The notes beneath the pieces are model-generated. The model saw only the letters and a list, made by a program, of their open reading frames with translations, had not been told where the DNA came from and did no database searches. A program made the translations under genes and the position numbers. Of a stretch of DNA of 40,195 nt, positions 14,352 to 22,966 are shown in pieces; position 1 is the stretch's first letter; every line of letters begins with the position of its first letter. Source of the DNA: Lachnospiraceae bacterium (GTDB taxonomy: Bacteria > Bacillota > Clostridia > Lachnospirales > Lachnospiraceae); assembly GCA_022797375.1 (NCBI GenBank), contig JAAWKM010000017.1, positions 1 through 40,195 of the forward strand. Reading direction: 5' to 3'.

Positions 14352-15137
14352 CTATATAAATGGATATATCCTGTTTTTCTGCATATACTCCACTGATTCC
14401 TCCAGATGCCTGTAACCTCTGGTTTCAACAAGCACTGACGGTTCTTTTCCAAGCCCGCTGCACCACCTGCTGAACTTGTCCCATTCCATAATGCCTGTAC
14501 CCACAGGATTGTGCAAATCTTCAACACCATCATTGTCATTAATATGGATATGCTTTACATATGGTGATATAATATCATACCAGCTTTCTACAGGTGAACC
14601 TGATATACATGCATGTGCAACATCCAGGCAGACACCAAAACGCGGTTCGTCTGCCATTCTTTCTGCGAGTGATTTTAGCATGCCTGGTGCATCATCAAAC
14701 ATATTTTCAATATACACCTGCTGTTCCTGGTAATCTTTTAATATCTGCCTCCAGTATTCTTCATTCCTGTCAATCCATGAATCAAGGTATGTACGCAGCT
14801 TAAAGTTTACAATATAATTTGTATGGAATATAACTGCCTTAAGGCCCATTTTCACAGCAATATCCATGCACTGGCGCACCCTGTAATCACTTGCTTCAAA
14901 TATCCTTGAATCTGCACTGTTTACACATATATCAAGAAACGCACCATGCATTGTATCACTTCCACGGTCATGGCGTACTGACATATAATGTTTAATTATT
15001 TTATCAAGTGCTGTCCCATCATCAAGAAGCTCTGGTATAAAGAAATCGTTATATTCAAAACCTGCATTATATCTTTCTGCAAATCCAAGATAACTGTCTA
15101 ATTCCCTGAGTGATGGTATACAATATAATTTCCCCAT
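14352..15137 (-). CDS. xylose-isomerase-like TIM-barrel protein (sugar phosphate isomerase/epimerase)
   Basis: This 261-residue protein fits the AP-endonuclease-2/xylose-isomerase-like TIM-barrel superfamily. Metal-ligand candidates come in the expected order: HGAFLDI, AVIFHTNYIV, the glutamate of YIENMFDDAP, VCLDVAHACISG, VKHIHINDNDG, and a final VLVETRG. The fold is clear but the reaction (isomerase, epimerase or endonuclease-like phosphodiester cleavage) is not. RBS AGGGGGAAA precedes the ATG. It lies between the CHASE2 cyclase (32 bases upstream) and the YhfC-like gene in the six-gene operon, where a sugar-nucleotide or sugar role would suit the glycosyltransferase. Confidence 0.8.
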   Translation of the reverse strand: MGKLYCIPSLRELDSYLGFAERYNAGFEYNDFFIPELLDDGTALDKIIKHYMSVRHDRGSDTMHGAFLDICVNSADSRIFEASDYRVRQCMDIAVKMGLKAVIFHTNYIVNFKLRTYLDSWIDRNEEYWRQILKDYQEQQVYIENMFDDAPGMLKSLAERMADEPRFGVCLDVAHACISGSPVESWYDIISPYVKHIHINDNDGVEDLHNPVGTGIMEWDKFSRWCSGLGKEPSVLVETRGYRHLEESVEYMQKNRIYPFI

Positions 15138-15169
15138 TGCTTTCCCCCTTTTACTGTTTCTGCTATATT

Positions 15170-17260
15170 TTACCTTTTGCCAGTTAATATTTCAGTAATT
15201 CCGTTTTTGCCGTTTCCTGCTTCTTTTATTCCCTCCTTAATCCCTTCTTTAAGTTCCTGTACATTAGCCAGGTATTTTTCTGGCACTTTTTTAATTTCTT
15301 TTATGCCATCTGCACATTTTTCTTCAATACTTTTTTCACGTTTTAATGGTTCAGGTCTTTCTCTTAATTTATTAACTTCATATGCGGCAATTTTTTTCTT
15401 TTTTCCTTTAAGGCTGTATTGCCCTGCAAATGATATTTCAATCCTGTTGCCAGCCCCTCTTGCAACTGCCCTGGTTATAAGTATCTGCCCTGGTTCGGCT
15501 ACGCCCTCAAGCCTTGAAGCAGTATTTACAGTATCACCTATAGCTGTATATTCCATCCTGCTCTGGCTGCCAATATTGCCTATAACTGCATCCCCACAGT
15601 GGACACCAATGCCGAACTCTACCTCTACACCATATTTCTGAAGGCACTCCTGGCGCAGTGCTGCCCCGTTGGAAACTATATCCCATGCAGTGCACACCGC
15701 CCGGAATACATAATCATCAAGGTCAGATGGTGAATTAAATACAGCCATTGCGGCATCACCTATAAATTTATCAAGAGTGCCGCCATTATCAGCTACAGCA
15801 TCTGCAATAATTGTAAGATAGCTGTTTAAAATGTCTACAACCTGCTCTGGCATAAGGTTTTCAGAAAGAGGCGTAAAACCCCTTATATCTACAAAAAGCA
15901 CTGCAATATTTTTCCTTTTGCCGCCGATTGCCACATCTATCCCGCCATCTTTAATTTCATTAACTACCTGTTCGTCAACATATTTTTTAAATACTTTTTC
16001 AAGTGAATATCTCTGGCGTTTTATAATAATATATCCTGCTACAAGGTTTACTAAGGCAATAGTTATAATAAGCATTATAATACGCAGCAGTGGTATGTAA
16101 TAACCCCACACATTTAAAACACAGCTTGAAGCCACCTGGCCGGCAATAAGCACTACTGATGAAAAAATCATGCTTGGCCCGCTGCTATGTGATGTTGCTA
16201 TAAAGAAAAGCACTGCAAACAGGGAATACCATATAGCAAGAAACCATTTATGTGCATAGTGTATTGTATTATTCTGTACTAATGCACTTAATATGCTTGC
16301 CTGGAGTTCAATTTCATTTATCTGTGATGTCCTGCGGTTTGGCACATTAAATGTATTTCCTTCTGTATAGTCACCAACAAAAACAACACTGTTTCCAAAT
16401 TCTTTTTTATCCACTTTGCCTGTTATAACATCATAATATGAATATGTCTTAAAATTACCACCATTCTTGGAATAATTTATACCCAGTTCATTTTCATAAT
16501 TGGCTTCTGGTATATCATAATTTTTCCCATTATAGTATAAATACATTCTGTATATCATAATAGAAAAGCTTTCATAATGTGTACCATTATAATTAACACT
16601 TGCAACTAAATTCCTTACATAGCCATCATCATCATTCTTTGCTGTGTTTATAACACCTGTGGCAATATGCGGCATCAGTGCTTTAAATGGCGTAGACACA
16701 CCTGTTATTTTTTCACCGCCCATTGTACCATTTGGCGGATTATAAGCATATGCTTCTGGAGATACTTCTTTCTCTGTATTATTTAAACCTGATGTCATAG
16801 AAACCAGACGTACCTTTTTTGCCCTGGCAGCCTTTTTTGTTTCTGTTTCTACAGTTGAACTTATACATACATTTTTATGTTCACGGCAGGCATTTATAAG
16901 TTCTATATCACCTTCACTGCCTTTTTCATCATGGAAATCAAGCCCAAATGCAATAACATCAGGCTTATTGCCATTATTATTTAAGTAATTTATAAGCCTT
17001 GCTGCCTCACTTCTCTCCCATGTTTTAAAACTGCCAAGCTTGTTTACAGTTTTTTCATCTATGGCAATTATTTTTATGTTTAAGTCCCTTTCTTTTTTCT
17101 CAACTAATGACTGGTAGAAAAAGTCGCTTACCATATAATCCATTGTATTAATTGGCTTAAAATAAGTAAACAGCAATGCGAGCAGAATAAAAAAAACTGA
17201 AGCTACAGAAAGATATATGCCTCTTTCTTTTTTTGTAAGTTTCTTTAATCCCTTGTTCAT
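15170..17260 (-). CDS. CHASE2-domain adenylate cyclase (class III)
   Basis: This 696-residue membrane enzyme would make cAMP from ATP. A first helix (about 13-34) leads into an external CHASE2 sensor (about 35-330). Three helices (about 338-358, 361-388 and 389-413) follow, then a short linker and the cyclase domain (about 450-620). Catalytic residues are present: metal-binding Asp458 (FVDIRGFT) and Asp502 (FIGDAAMAVF), substrate-choosing Lys498 and Asp576 (AIGDTVN), and transition-state Asn579 and Arg583. The Lys/Asp pair points to ATP rather than GTP. A charged tail of about 60 residues ends the protein. The start overlaps the Fic stop (ATGA). The environmental ligand is unknown and no cAMP receptor is encoded in the window. 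Confidence 0.93.
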   Translation of the reverse strand: MNKGLKKLTKKERGIYLSVASVFFILLALLFTYFKPINTMDYMVSDFFYQSLVEKKERDLNIKIIAIDEKTVNKLGSFKTWERSEAARLINYLNNNGNKPDVIAFGLDFHDEKGSEGDIELINACREHKNVCISSTVETETKKAARAKKVRLVSMTSGLNNTEKEVSPEAYAYNPPNGTMGGEKITGVSTPFKALMPHIATGVINTAKNDDDGYVRNLVASVNYNGTHYESFSIMIYRMYLYYNGKNYDIPEANYENELGINYSKNGGNFKTYSYYDVITGKVDKKEFGNSVVFVGDYTEGNTFNVPNRRTSQINEIELQASILSALVQNNTIHYAHKWFLAIWYSLFAVLFFIATSHSSGPSMIFSSVVLIAGQVASSCVLNVWGYYIPLLRIIMLIITIALVNLVAGYIIIKRQRYSLEKVFKKYVDEQVVNEIKDGGIDVAIGGKRKNIAVLFVDIRGFTPLSENLMPEQVVDILNSYLTIIADAVADNGGTLDKFIGDAAMAVFNSPSDLDDYVFRAVCTAWDIVSNGAALRQECLQKYGVEVEFGIGVHCGDAVIGNIGSQSRMEYTAIGDTVNTASRLEGVAEPGQILITRAVARGAGNRIEISFAGQYSLKGKKKKIAAYEVNKLRERPEPLKREKSIEEKCADGIKEIKKVPEKYLANVQELKEGIKEGIKEAGNGKNGITEILTGKR

Positions 17261-18168
17261 ACAAATACCTGCCTCCAGTCTGTATGTTTTACAATGTACC
17301 TGCCCTGTCCCTCAAGTACTTCATATAGATTATCATAAACTGTTTTTAACATATATTGTATAAATGGTGTAACATCATGCAGTGAATTTTCACTGTTTTC
17401 TATTGCCTGGTAATAATCAGGCGCTGTTTCATTAATTGTCTTGCTAAGTGTAAGGGCACTGAAATTATCAAGCCCTGAATGTATAAGGAAGTCCGATGTA
17501 ATCAGCCTTGCAATACGCCCGTTGCCATCACAGAATGGATGCATATATACAAAGTAAAAATGTATTATGGCAACTTTTATATATGGACATTCTATATTGT
17601 CACCATTATAAAAGCCAAAAAACTGCTTCATGCAGTAATCAAGCAGTTCTACTTCTGGTGCCTGGTGTGTACCAACAGTAACAACCCCCGTCCTGAATTT
17701 GCTGCCTGAGATGTTTGGGTTGTCACATACACCATCTGTAACTATTTCCCACAGACGTACAAGTGTGTCTGTATTCCTTTTTGCTGTAAGGTTAAGGAAC
17801 TTAACTGCCCTGTATGTATTTAAAATCATTTTATCACCTTTTTTTTCAGTCCTCTTTGCCCTGAAAATATCAAATAGTTCATCAAGTGATGTATCAGCGC
17901 CTTCTATACGGCAGCTATGGAATGACTCCTTTTCAATGGAAATATCAGTATCAATATCTGTTACTGAAATACTATTATACATTTTGTCAATGTCATCAAG
18001 CAGGGCAGCAGGGACTGCTTCTGGGCACCATGCCAGGGAATACCCGAAAGCATCCCTTATAGGCAGGGTTTCCAGTTTATCCTGTCTCTGCTGGAGTTTT
18101 TTAGCAGCGCTGTAATCGCCAAGCTTTGCATCTCTTTCTAAAATTTTATATTCCATATCAATCATCAT
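17257..18168 (-). CDS. Fic family protein (probable AMP-transferase with own inhibitory helix)
   Basis: This 303-residue protein has the complete Fic motif HPFCDGNGRIAR at 210-221, with catalytic His210 and the phosphate-binding GNGR. Fic enzymes usually transfer AMP from ATP to a hydroxyl of a target protein. An N-terminal SCRIEG (Ser85-Glu89-Gly90) matches the class II inhibitory pattern S/TxxxEG/N, in which the Glu blocks ATP, so the protein should be self-restrained until triggered. No C-terminal HTH is seen. It overlaps the FliB-like gene by 11 bases and the cyclase by 4, a strong sign of co-expression. Start could be either of two adjacent ATGs (18168/18165). Target unknown. Confidence 0.9.
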   Translation of the reverse strand: MMIDMEYKILERDAKLGDYSAAKKLQQRQDKLETLPIRDAFGYSLAWCPEAVPAALLDDIDKMYNSISVTDIDTDISIEKESFHSCRIEGADTSLDELFDIFRAKRTEKKGDKMILNTYRAVKFLNLTAKRNTDTLVRLWEIVTDGVCDNPNISGSKFRTGVVTVGTHQAPEVELLDYCMKQFFGFYNGDNIECPYIKVAIIHFYFVYMHPFCDGNGRIARLITSDFLIHSGLDNFSALTLSKTINETAPDYYQAIENSENSLHDVTPFIQYMLKTVYDNLYEVLEGQGRYIVKHTDWRQVFV

Positions 18169-19384
18169 TTCCTTTCAATAACATTAAAATACCAAGCATT
18201 ATCTCTAGTGAAAACCTTGGGTTTCTCTGCATAAGACTGTCCCACTGTTCTATATTTTCATCTGAATTCTCAACTTCACGCACAAACCAGTGTGCCATTT
18301 CTGCCTGTGCATCTTCTGTAAGCATCTTGTCATCTTCAAGCCATTTCATAAACCAGAGCTCACGTATTATTACAGTATTGGCAACTGCCATCTTGATTTT
18401 AGCAAGCAGCATCCTGTCATATGTTGCACTGCAGCAGTAAAGATAAACAAAATAAAACAGAAGCTGTTCAAGCTGTATTTCTGTTATCTCTTCATTAAAT
18501 TCTTTCTGGCACTTTATGTATTCTTCTTCCTCCATCTGTGCCCTTATGTTTATTACACTTTGTATATATGGTATCCATGTATTCCTTAAAGGTTCCATTG
18601 TACATAATGTAAAAAACATATCTGTAACTGCCTGTTTTGCAGAAACGTCTTCTGTTATAATATGTTTTGCCATACTATTGTATGCAGAAACATCACTATA
18701 GGAAGAAATAATCTTTTTTATTTCATCCACCTCACCAGGAGTAAATTCCTGGAATGATGGGAATATTTTATTTATAAGCCTGTTTTTGTTTCTTGACTGT
18801 CTTTTTCTTATACGCCTTTCTATATCATGTGCCATCCCAAGCATCAGGGACATACGTTTAAATATATCTATATCCCTTTTCTGTGCAAGGCCTAACATGC
18901 TGTCACGTACATTTTCAAGCTGTCCAAACAATGGCATATCAAAATACCTGTCATGCCTGTCCTTTTTATTGTCTTCTTTTACCTCTATAACAACAGGCTC
19001 TTCACGCATAAGCAGTTCTTTACATGCTACAGGGCATGTAATTGCAAGTGAACGCTCACGTACATTATAATATACTTCTTCATGTCTTGGATGTGTATGG
19101 CATGTGTCACAAAGATAGTCTTCTCCAAGCCCAAGGACTATGTCACAAAGGTTGTCCTTATTAAGAAACTCGCAGCGGTTCTCTTCACCATGCGGCTCTA
19201 TATTGCCTGTCCTGGAATCAATCTTTTCACGCATACGCTGTCCAAGTTCTCCTCCAATTTTTTTGTACTTTTTCAGAGTTTTTTTATCAACTGTAATCTG
19301 CCATATGTGGCAGCAACTGTCAGGGCACTCCATCCCTCCTACGCATGTAAACCTGTCAAAATAATCAGGATAATAATAACGCAT
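18158..19384 (-). CDS. fliB: flagellin lysine-N-methylase (FliB-like)
   Basis: This is a 408-residue protein, taking ATG 19384, which has GGAGG 8 bases upstream; the longer frame to 19456 would start upstream of the promoter. The N-terminus MRYYYPDYFDRFTCVGG is followed by the family's cysteine pattern: ECPDSCCHIW, then CEFLNKDNLCDI, CDTCHTHPRHEE and TCPVACKEL, which probably binds a metal or iron-sulfur centre. FliB methylates lysines of flagellin using SAM, but the family is broader than flagellated bacteria and other targets are possible. No flagellar gene is in the window. It is the first gene of the six-gene operon; a rich -10 (TATAAT) lies about 50 bases before the start. Confidence 0.82.
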   Translation of the reverse strand: MRYYYPDYFDRFTCVGGMECPDSCCHIWQITVDKKTLKKYKKIGGELGQRMREKIDSRTGNIEPHGEENRCEFLNKDNLCDIVLGLGEDYLCDTCHTHPRHEEVYYNVRERSLAITCPVACKELLMREEPVVIEVKEDNKKDRHDRYFDMPLFGQLENVRDSMLGLAQKRDIDIFKRMSLMLGMAHDIERRIRKRQSRNKNRLINKIFPSFQEFTPGEVDEIKKIISSYSDVSAYNSMAKHIITEDVSAKQAVTDMFFTLCTMEPLRNTWIPYIQSVINIRAQMEEEEYIKCQKEFNEEITEIQLEQLLFYFVYLYCCSATYDRMLLAKIKMAVANTVIIRELWFMKWLEDDKMLTEDAQAEMAHWFVREVENSDENIEQWDSLMQRNPRFSLEIMLGILMLLKGNDD

Positions 19385-19433
19385 CAGTAATGCCTCCTTC
19401 CATATTTTAAAGAGCCTTGACATGACATTCTGC

Positions 19434-19439
19434 ATTATA
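19434..19439 (-). promoter_or_regulatory. extended -10 of the fliB-fic-cyclase operon
   Basis: TATAAT preceded by TGT (extended -10 form) lies 50 bases before the FliB start. There is no good -35 at 16-18 bases (AGATTT), so the promoter may depend on the extended element or on an activator. Confidence 0.45.
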
Positions 19440-19512
19440 ACATAACCAAAGCCCAAAATCTATTATATATTTTAATATTTGCCATTTATATATACAAATT
19501 CTGGCATAAATA

Positions 19513-19542
19513 TTGAAATATCCTAAAAAATTGTGCTATAAT
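19513..19542 (+). promoter_or_regulatory. promoter of ychF-lgt
   Basis: TTGAAA and TATAAT are 18 bases apart, about 57 bases before the ychF start. It faces away from the fliB promoter across a ~70-base AT-rich divergent region. Confidence 0.75.
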
Positions 19543-19598
19543 TATCAAATGTTTATCTGGTTTTTGCAAATTTTTTAATCTAAGGAGATAAATTTATC

Positions 19599-20696
19599 AT
19601 GAAATTAGGAATCGTTGGTTTGCCAAATGTTGGCAAAAGTACATTATTTAACTCATTAACTAAGGCAGGGGCAGAGTCAGCTAATTACCCTTTCTGTACT
19701 ATTGACCCCAATATAGGTATTGTGCCTGTACCTGATGCAAGGCTTGATGTGCTTGCAAAAATGCATAATTCTGCGAAAGTTGTGCCAGCAGCAATAGAAT
19801 TTGTTGATATAGCAGGGCTTGTAAAGGGAGCCTCCAAAGGTGAGGGCCTTGGAAACCAGTTTCTTTCCAATATCCGTGAAGTTGACGCAATTATCCATGT
19901 GGTACGCTGTTTTGAGGACAGCAATATTGTACACGTTGATGGAAGCATTGACCCTCTGCGTGATATTGAAACAATAAACCTGGAACTTCTGTTTTCTGAC
20001 CTTGAAATACTTGAAAGGCGGTATGCAAAACTTGTCAAAAGTGTAAAGGGTGACAAGACGCTTGTTAAGGAAAAAGACCTTGTGGAAAACCTTAAAAAAC
20101 ACCTTGAAGATGGCAAAATGGCTAAAAGCTATGAAACCGCTGATGATGATGAAAAACTTTTGCTTGAAAGCTTTAACCTGCTTACTGGCAAGCCTGTTAT
20201 ATATGCTGCTAATGTTTCGGAAGAAGACCTGGCAGATGATGCATCTGGCAATAACTATGTAAATTCAGTAAGGGAATATGCCAAAAATGAGAGTTCAGAA
20301 GTTTTTGTAATATGTGCACAGATAGAACAGGAAATTGCAGAACTTGATGATGAAGAGAGGAAAATGTTCCTGGATGACCTCGGAATCAGGGAATCCGGGC
20401 TTGAAAAAATGATACGTGCAAGTTATTCACTTCTTGGGCTTATAAGTTATATAACCTCTGGAGAGATGGAAACAAAGGCATGGACAATTAAAAAAGGGAC
20501 AAAAGCACCACAGGCAGCAGGTAAAATCCATTCAGATTTTGAAAGGGGTTTTATACGTGCAGAAGTTGTAAGTTATGACAACCTTACGGAACAGGGAAGC
20601 ATGGCAGCTGCAAAAGAAAAGGGGCTTGTCCGTTCCGAAGGCAAAGAATATATAGTACAGGATGGGGATGTTGTATTATTCCGCTTTAATGTATAG
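19599..20696 (+). CDS. ychF: redox-regulated ATPase YchF (Obg-like ATPase)
   Basis: This 365-residue soluble P-loop protein of the Obg family binds ATP rather than GTP and associates with ribosomes; it is conserved in nearly all bacteria. The sequence shows Walker A GLPNVGKST (residues 6-14), the switch region SANYPFCTIDPNIG, the DIAGLVKGAS G3 region, and ANVSE in place of the GTP-specific NKxD, as expected for YchF. A central coiled-coil (about 125-200) and a C-terminal TGS domain (about 280-363, ending GDVVLFRFNV) complete it. RBS AAGGAGA precedes the ATG. It is first in a two-gene plus-strand operon with lgt, opposite in direction to all its neighbours. Confidence 0.98.
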   Translation: MKLGIVGLPNVGKSTLFNSLTKAGAESANYPFCTIDPNIGIVPVPDARLDVLAKMHNSAKVVPAAIEFVDIAGLVKGASKGEGLGNQFLSNIREVDAIIHVVRCFEDSNIVHVDGSIDPLRDIETINLELLFSDLEILERRYAKLVKSVKGDKTLVKEKDLVENLKKHLEDGKMAKSYETADDDEKLLLESFNLLTGKPVIYAANVSEEDLADDASGNNYVNSVREYAKNESSEVFVICAQIEQEIAELDDEERKMFLDDLGIRESGLEKMIRASYSLLGLISYITSGEMETKAWTIKKGTKAPQAAGKIHSDFERGFIRAEVVSYDNLTEQGSMAAAKEKGLVRSEGKEYIVQDGDVVLFRFNV

Positions 20697-20710
20697 TATT
20701 GGAGGCTTAT

Positions 20711-21577
20711 ATGGGAGCAGATATAAGATTTCCACATTTAGGAATAGAAATAAAAGAACTTGGCAAAAGCTTTTCCATTGGAGGGTTTTCTATAGCCTTT
20801 TATGGGATAATCATATCACTTGGCATGTTATGCGGTTATCTTGTGGCAGCACGCCAGGCAGAGAGAACAGGGCAGAACAAAGAACTTTACCTTGACCTTG
20901 CATTATGGGACATTGTATTTGCAATTATAGGTGCAAGGATGTATTATGTTATATTCAGCTGGGATTATTACAGTAAAAATCCTGGTGAAATATTTAATAT
21001 ACGCGGAGGAGGCCTTGCAATTTATGGAGGGGTTATAGCAGGTGTAATAACTACATTTGTATTTTCCAGAATAAAGAAAGTTCCTTTTTTAAGACTGGCT
21101 GATACTGCATGTACAGGCCTTTTAACCGGGCAGATAATAGGCAGGTGGGGAAATTTCTTTAACAGGGAGGCTTTCGGCGGATATACAGACAGTCTTTTTG
21201 CAATGCAGCTAAAGATGCAGGATGTTAATAAATCTTATATTTCTGATGAATTATACAGCCATATCCAGTCTGTAGATGGGACTGGGTATATACAGGTACA
21301 CCCTACATTTTTATATGAGTCTGTATGGAATATATTTGTACTGGCTATAATACTTTTATTTACCAGGCATAAAAAATATGACGGGCAGCTTTTTCTTATA
21401 TACCTTCTGGGGTATGGCGCAGGCAGAGTATGGATAGAAGGGCTAAGGACGGACCAGCTTGTTTTCCCAGGGACAGGAATTGCTGTTTCACAGATGCTTT
21501 CTGGTGCATTAGTAATTGCCGCTGCTGTCCTGCTTATATATAAAGCACTGGTAAAACAAAAAAGTACAGCCAGTTAA
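20711..21577 (+). CDS. lgt: prolipoprotein diacylglyceryl transferase
   Basis: This 288-residue integral membrane enzyme transfers diacylglycerol from phosphatidylglycerol to the lipobox cysteine of lipoproteins, such as the LppM-like precursor encoded at 5767-7359. Signature segments are GGGLAIYGGVIAG, GRWGNFFNREAFGG (conserved Arg-Asn core) and VHPTFLYESVWN, with about seven membrane helices. ATG 20711 has GGAGG five bases upstream and is preferred over the in-frame TTG at 20699. It begins 14 bases after ychF. Its stop codon (21575-21577) touches the left arm of the terminator. The YGG form of the usual HGG catalytic loop is noted, as in other Firmicutes. Confidence 0.97.
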   Translation: MGADIRFPHLGIEIKELGKSFSIGGFSIAFYGIIISLGMLCGYLVAARQAERTGQNKELYLDLALWDIVFAIIGARMYYVIFSWDYYSKNPGEIFNIRGGGLAIYGGVIAGVITTFVFSRIKKVPFLRLADTACTGLLTGQIIGRWGNFFNREAFGGYTDSLFAMQLKMQDVNKSYISDELYSHIQSVDGTGYIQVHPTFLYESVWNIFVLAIILLFTRHKKYDGQLFLIYLLGYGAGRVWIEGLRTDQLVFPGTGIAVSQMLSGALVIAAAVLLIYKALVKQKSTAS

Positions 21578-21619
21578 AAAATCCCCATAAACAATAATTT
21601 TTTGTTTATGGGGATTTTT
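21577..21619. terminator. bidirectional terminator between lgt and the HAD-GNAT gene
   Basis: An 18-bp perfect inverted repeat (ATCCCCATAAACAA pairs with TTGTTTATGGGGAT, flanked by A-run and T-run) with a 7-base loop, placed between two convergent genes. The T-run in both directions makes it work for both. Confidence 0.93.
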
Positions 21620-21624
21620 ATTTA

Positions 21625-22803
21625 TTATTTCATAATTACATACAGAAATGATTTACGGTTATTATGTACAAATTCTTTCTCGCATGTCATGCCAAGCTTC
21701 TGTGCTGTCTTAATTGAACGTGAATTGCCAGTGTCTATTACCGCCACTATCCTGTGGATATCCAGTTCATCATATGCATATTTTAATACTGCCTTGCAGC
21801 ACTCCAGTGCATAGCCATAGCCCCAGTGCTGGCTGTCCAGAAGGTACGAAAGCATTATCTCATCTTTTCCGTCTATTACATGGTTTTCAATGCCGCACCT
21901 TCCTATAAGGCGTCCTGTCGTCTTGCTGAATACACCCCATAACCCGTAACCATAGAATGAATATACATTCTGTATATACGCTTTCTGCTTTTCTATCTCA
22001 TTATCCATATAATCATCTATATTTTCTATATATTTTCTTATTTGCGGGTCAGTATAGATTGGATAAATTTCTTTTATATCTGAAACAGCAAGTTCACGTA
22101 TAACCAGTCTTTTTGTGGATGTTATATTTACAGGAAGGCCTTGTGAACGCTGTAATGTATATTCAAAAAAATGTACGCTTAAATTAACAAAACTTTCAAT
22201 TAATACATCTGCTTTTTTAAGTGACTGTTCTCCTGAATCTGGGTTAATATATCCTGCACAGGCTATTCCTGCTGCCCTGGCGGCTTCAATTCCATATTCT
22301 GAGTCTTCTATAACAATGGTTTCCTTAGCAGATACCCCTAGCTTTGAAAGTGTAAGCTCAAAAATATCAGGTGCTGGTTTTGGCCTGTTTACATTTGAAC
22401 TTGAAACCAGCTTGTCAAAATACTTCTTAATATTTAATGCTTTTACGGCATCTTCTATCTCTGCCGTTGATGATGAAGAAGCAACCGCCAGCTTATAGCC
22501 AGCTTTATACAGCCTGCGGATAAGCTGTGTAATGCCATCTATAACCGGATATCCCTCTTTTGATATAATTTCCTTTTTAGCCCTGTTTATTTCAACCAAA
22601 AGCTCTTCAGCTGTAATATCTATGCCAAAACGTTTAACCGCATCCTCACACATGCTTTTTGTAGAACTGCCAATAAACCCCTTACAATAAGAAATATTTA
22701 CATCTGCATTATGTTTTTTAAATACTGCCAGTGCGGCATCTGCATGGCCTGGTTCACTATTTATAATAACTCCGTCCAAATCAAATATAACTGCTTTTAA
22801 CAT
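21625..22803 (-). CDS. fusion of HAD phosphatase (beta-phosphoglucomutase-like) and GNAT acetyltransferase
   Basis: This 392-residue two-domain protein starts with a HAD phosphatase (1 to about 215) carrying FDLDGVIINSEP, the ASSSS motif II, RPKPAPDIF, and VIEDSEYGIEAARAAG, all typical of the PGM-like branch. The second domain (about 228-392) is a RimJ-type GNAT: TKRLVIRELAVSDIKEIYPIY, then a central LIGRCGIEN, the WGYGYALECCKAVLKYA acetyl-CoA loop region and DTGNSRSIKTAQKLGM. No frameshift separates them, so it is a true fusion. One part may remove phosphate from, and the other acetylate, the same small molecule. RBS AAAGGAGG precedes the ATG. The gene stands alone between terminator and promoter. 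Confidence 0.9.
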   Translation of the reverse strand: MLKAVIFDLDGVIINSEPGHADAALAVFKKHNADVNISYCKGFIGSSTKSMCEDAVKRFGIDITAEELLVEINRAKKEIISKEGYPVIDGITQLIRRLYKAGYKLAVASSSSTAEIEDAVKALNIKKYFDKLVSSSNVNRPKPAPDIFELTLSKLGVSAKETIVIEDSEYGIEAARAAGIACAGYINPDSGEQSLKKADVLIESFVNLSVHFFEYTLQRSQGLPVNITSTKRLVIRELAVSDIKEIYPIYTDPQIRKYIENIDDYMDNEIEKQKAYIQNVYSFYGYGLWGVFSKTTGRLIGRCGIENHVIDGKDEIMLSYLLDSQHWGYGYALECCKAVLKYAYDELDIHRIVAVIDTGNSRSIKTAQKLGMTCEKEFVHNNRKSFLYVIMK

Positions 22804-22842
22804 ATTAAACGCCTCCTTTTATAAAATTTGCCTTAAATAATT

Positions 22843-22876
22843 GTTCCGCTGGCATACACATAGACGCCAGCGGAAC
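22843..22876 (-). other. leader hairpin in the HAD-GNAT mRNA
   Basis: GTTCCGCTGGC and GCCAGCGGAAC pair perfectly over 11 bp around a 12-base loop, starting about 24 bases after the -10 box and ending about 40 bases before the start codon. There is no T-run, so it is not a simple terminator. It could stabilise the 5' end or be an RNA-binding site. Confidence 0.5.
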
Positions 22877-22899
22877 TTATGAAAAAGAAAGGTAGCTTT

Positions 22900-22928
22900 A
22901 TTATATATCAGTACAGTAAAAAATGCAA
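22900..22928 (-). promoter_or_regulatory. promoter of the HAD-GNAT gene
   Basis: TTGCAT and TATAAT on the minus strand are 17 bases apart, about 97 bases before the start codon, giving a leader that contains the hairpin at 22843-22876. Confidence 0.7.
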
Positions 22929-22966
22929 TAATAAAAACATATTTTTGTCATAAAATTGCCATCTTT

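Noticed and set aside
19444-19456. longer FliB start at 19456
   Set aside because: It would begin upstream of the -10 box; ATG 19384 with GGAGG at 8 bases and the family-typical MRYYYP start is better.
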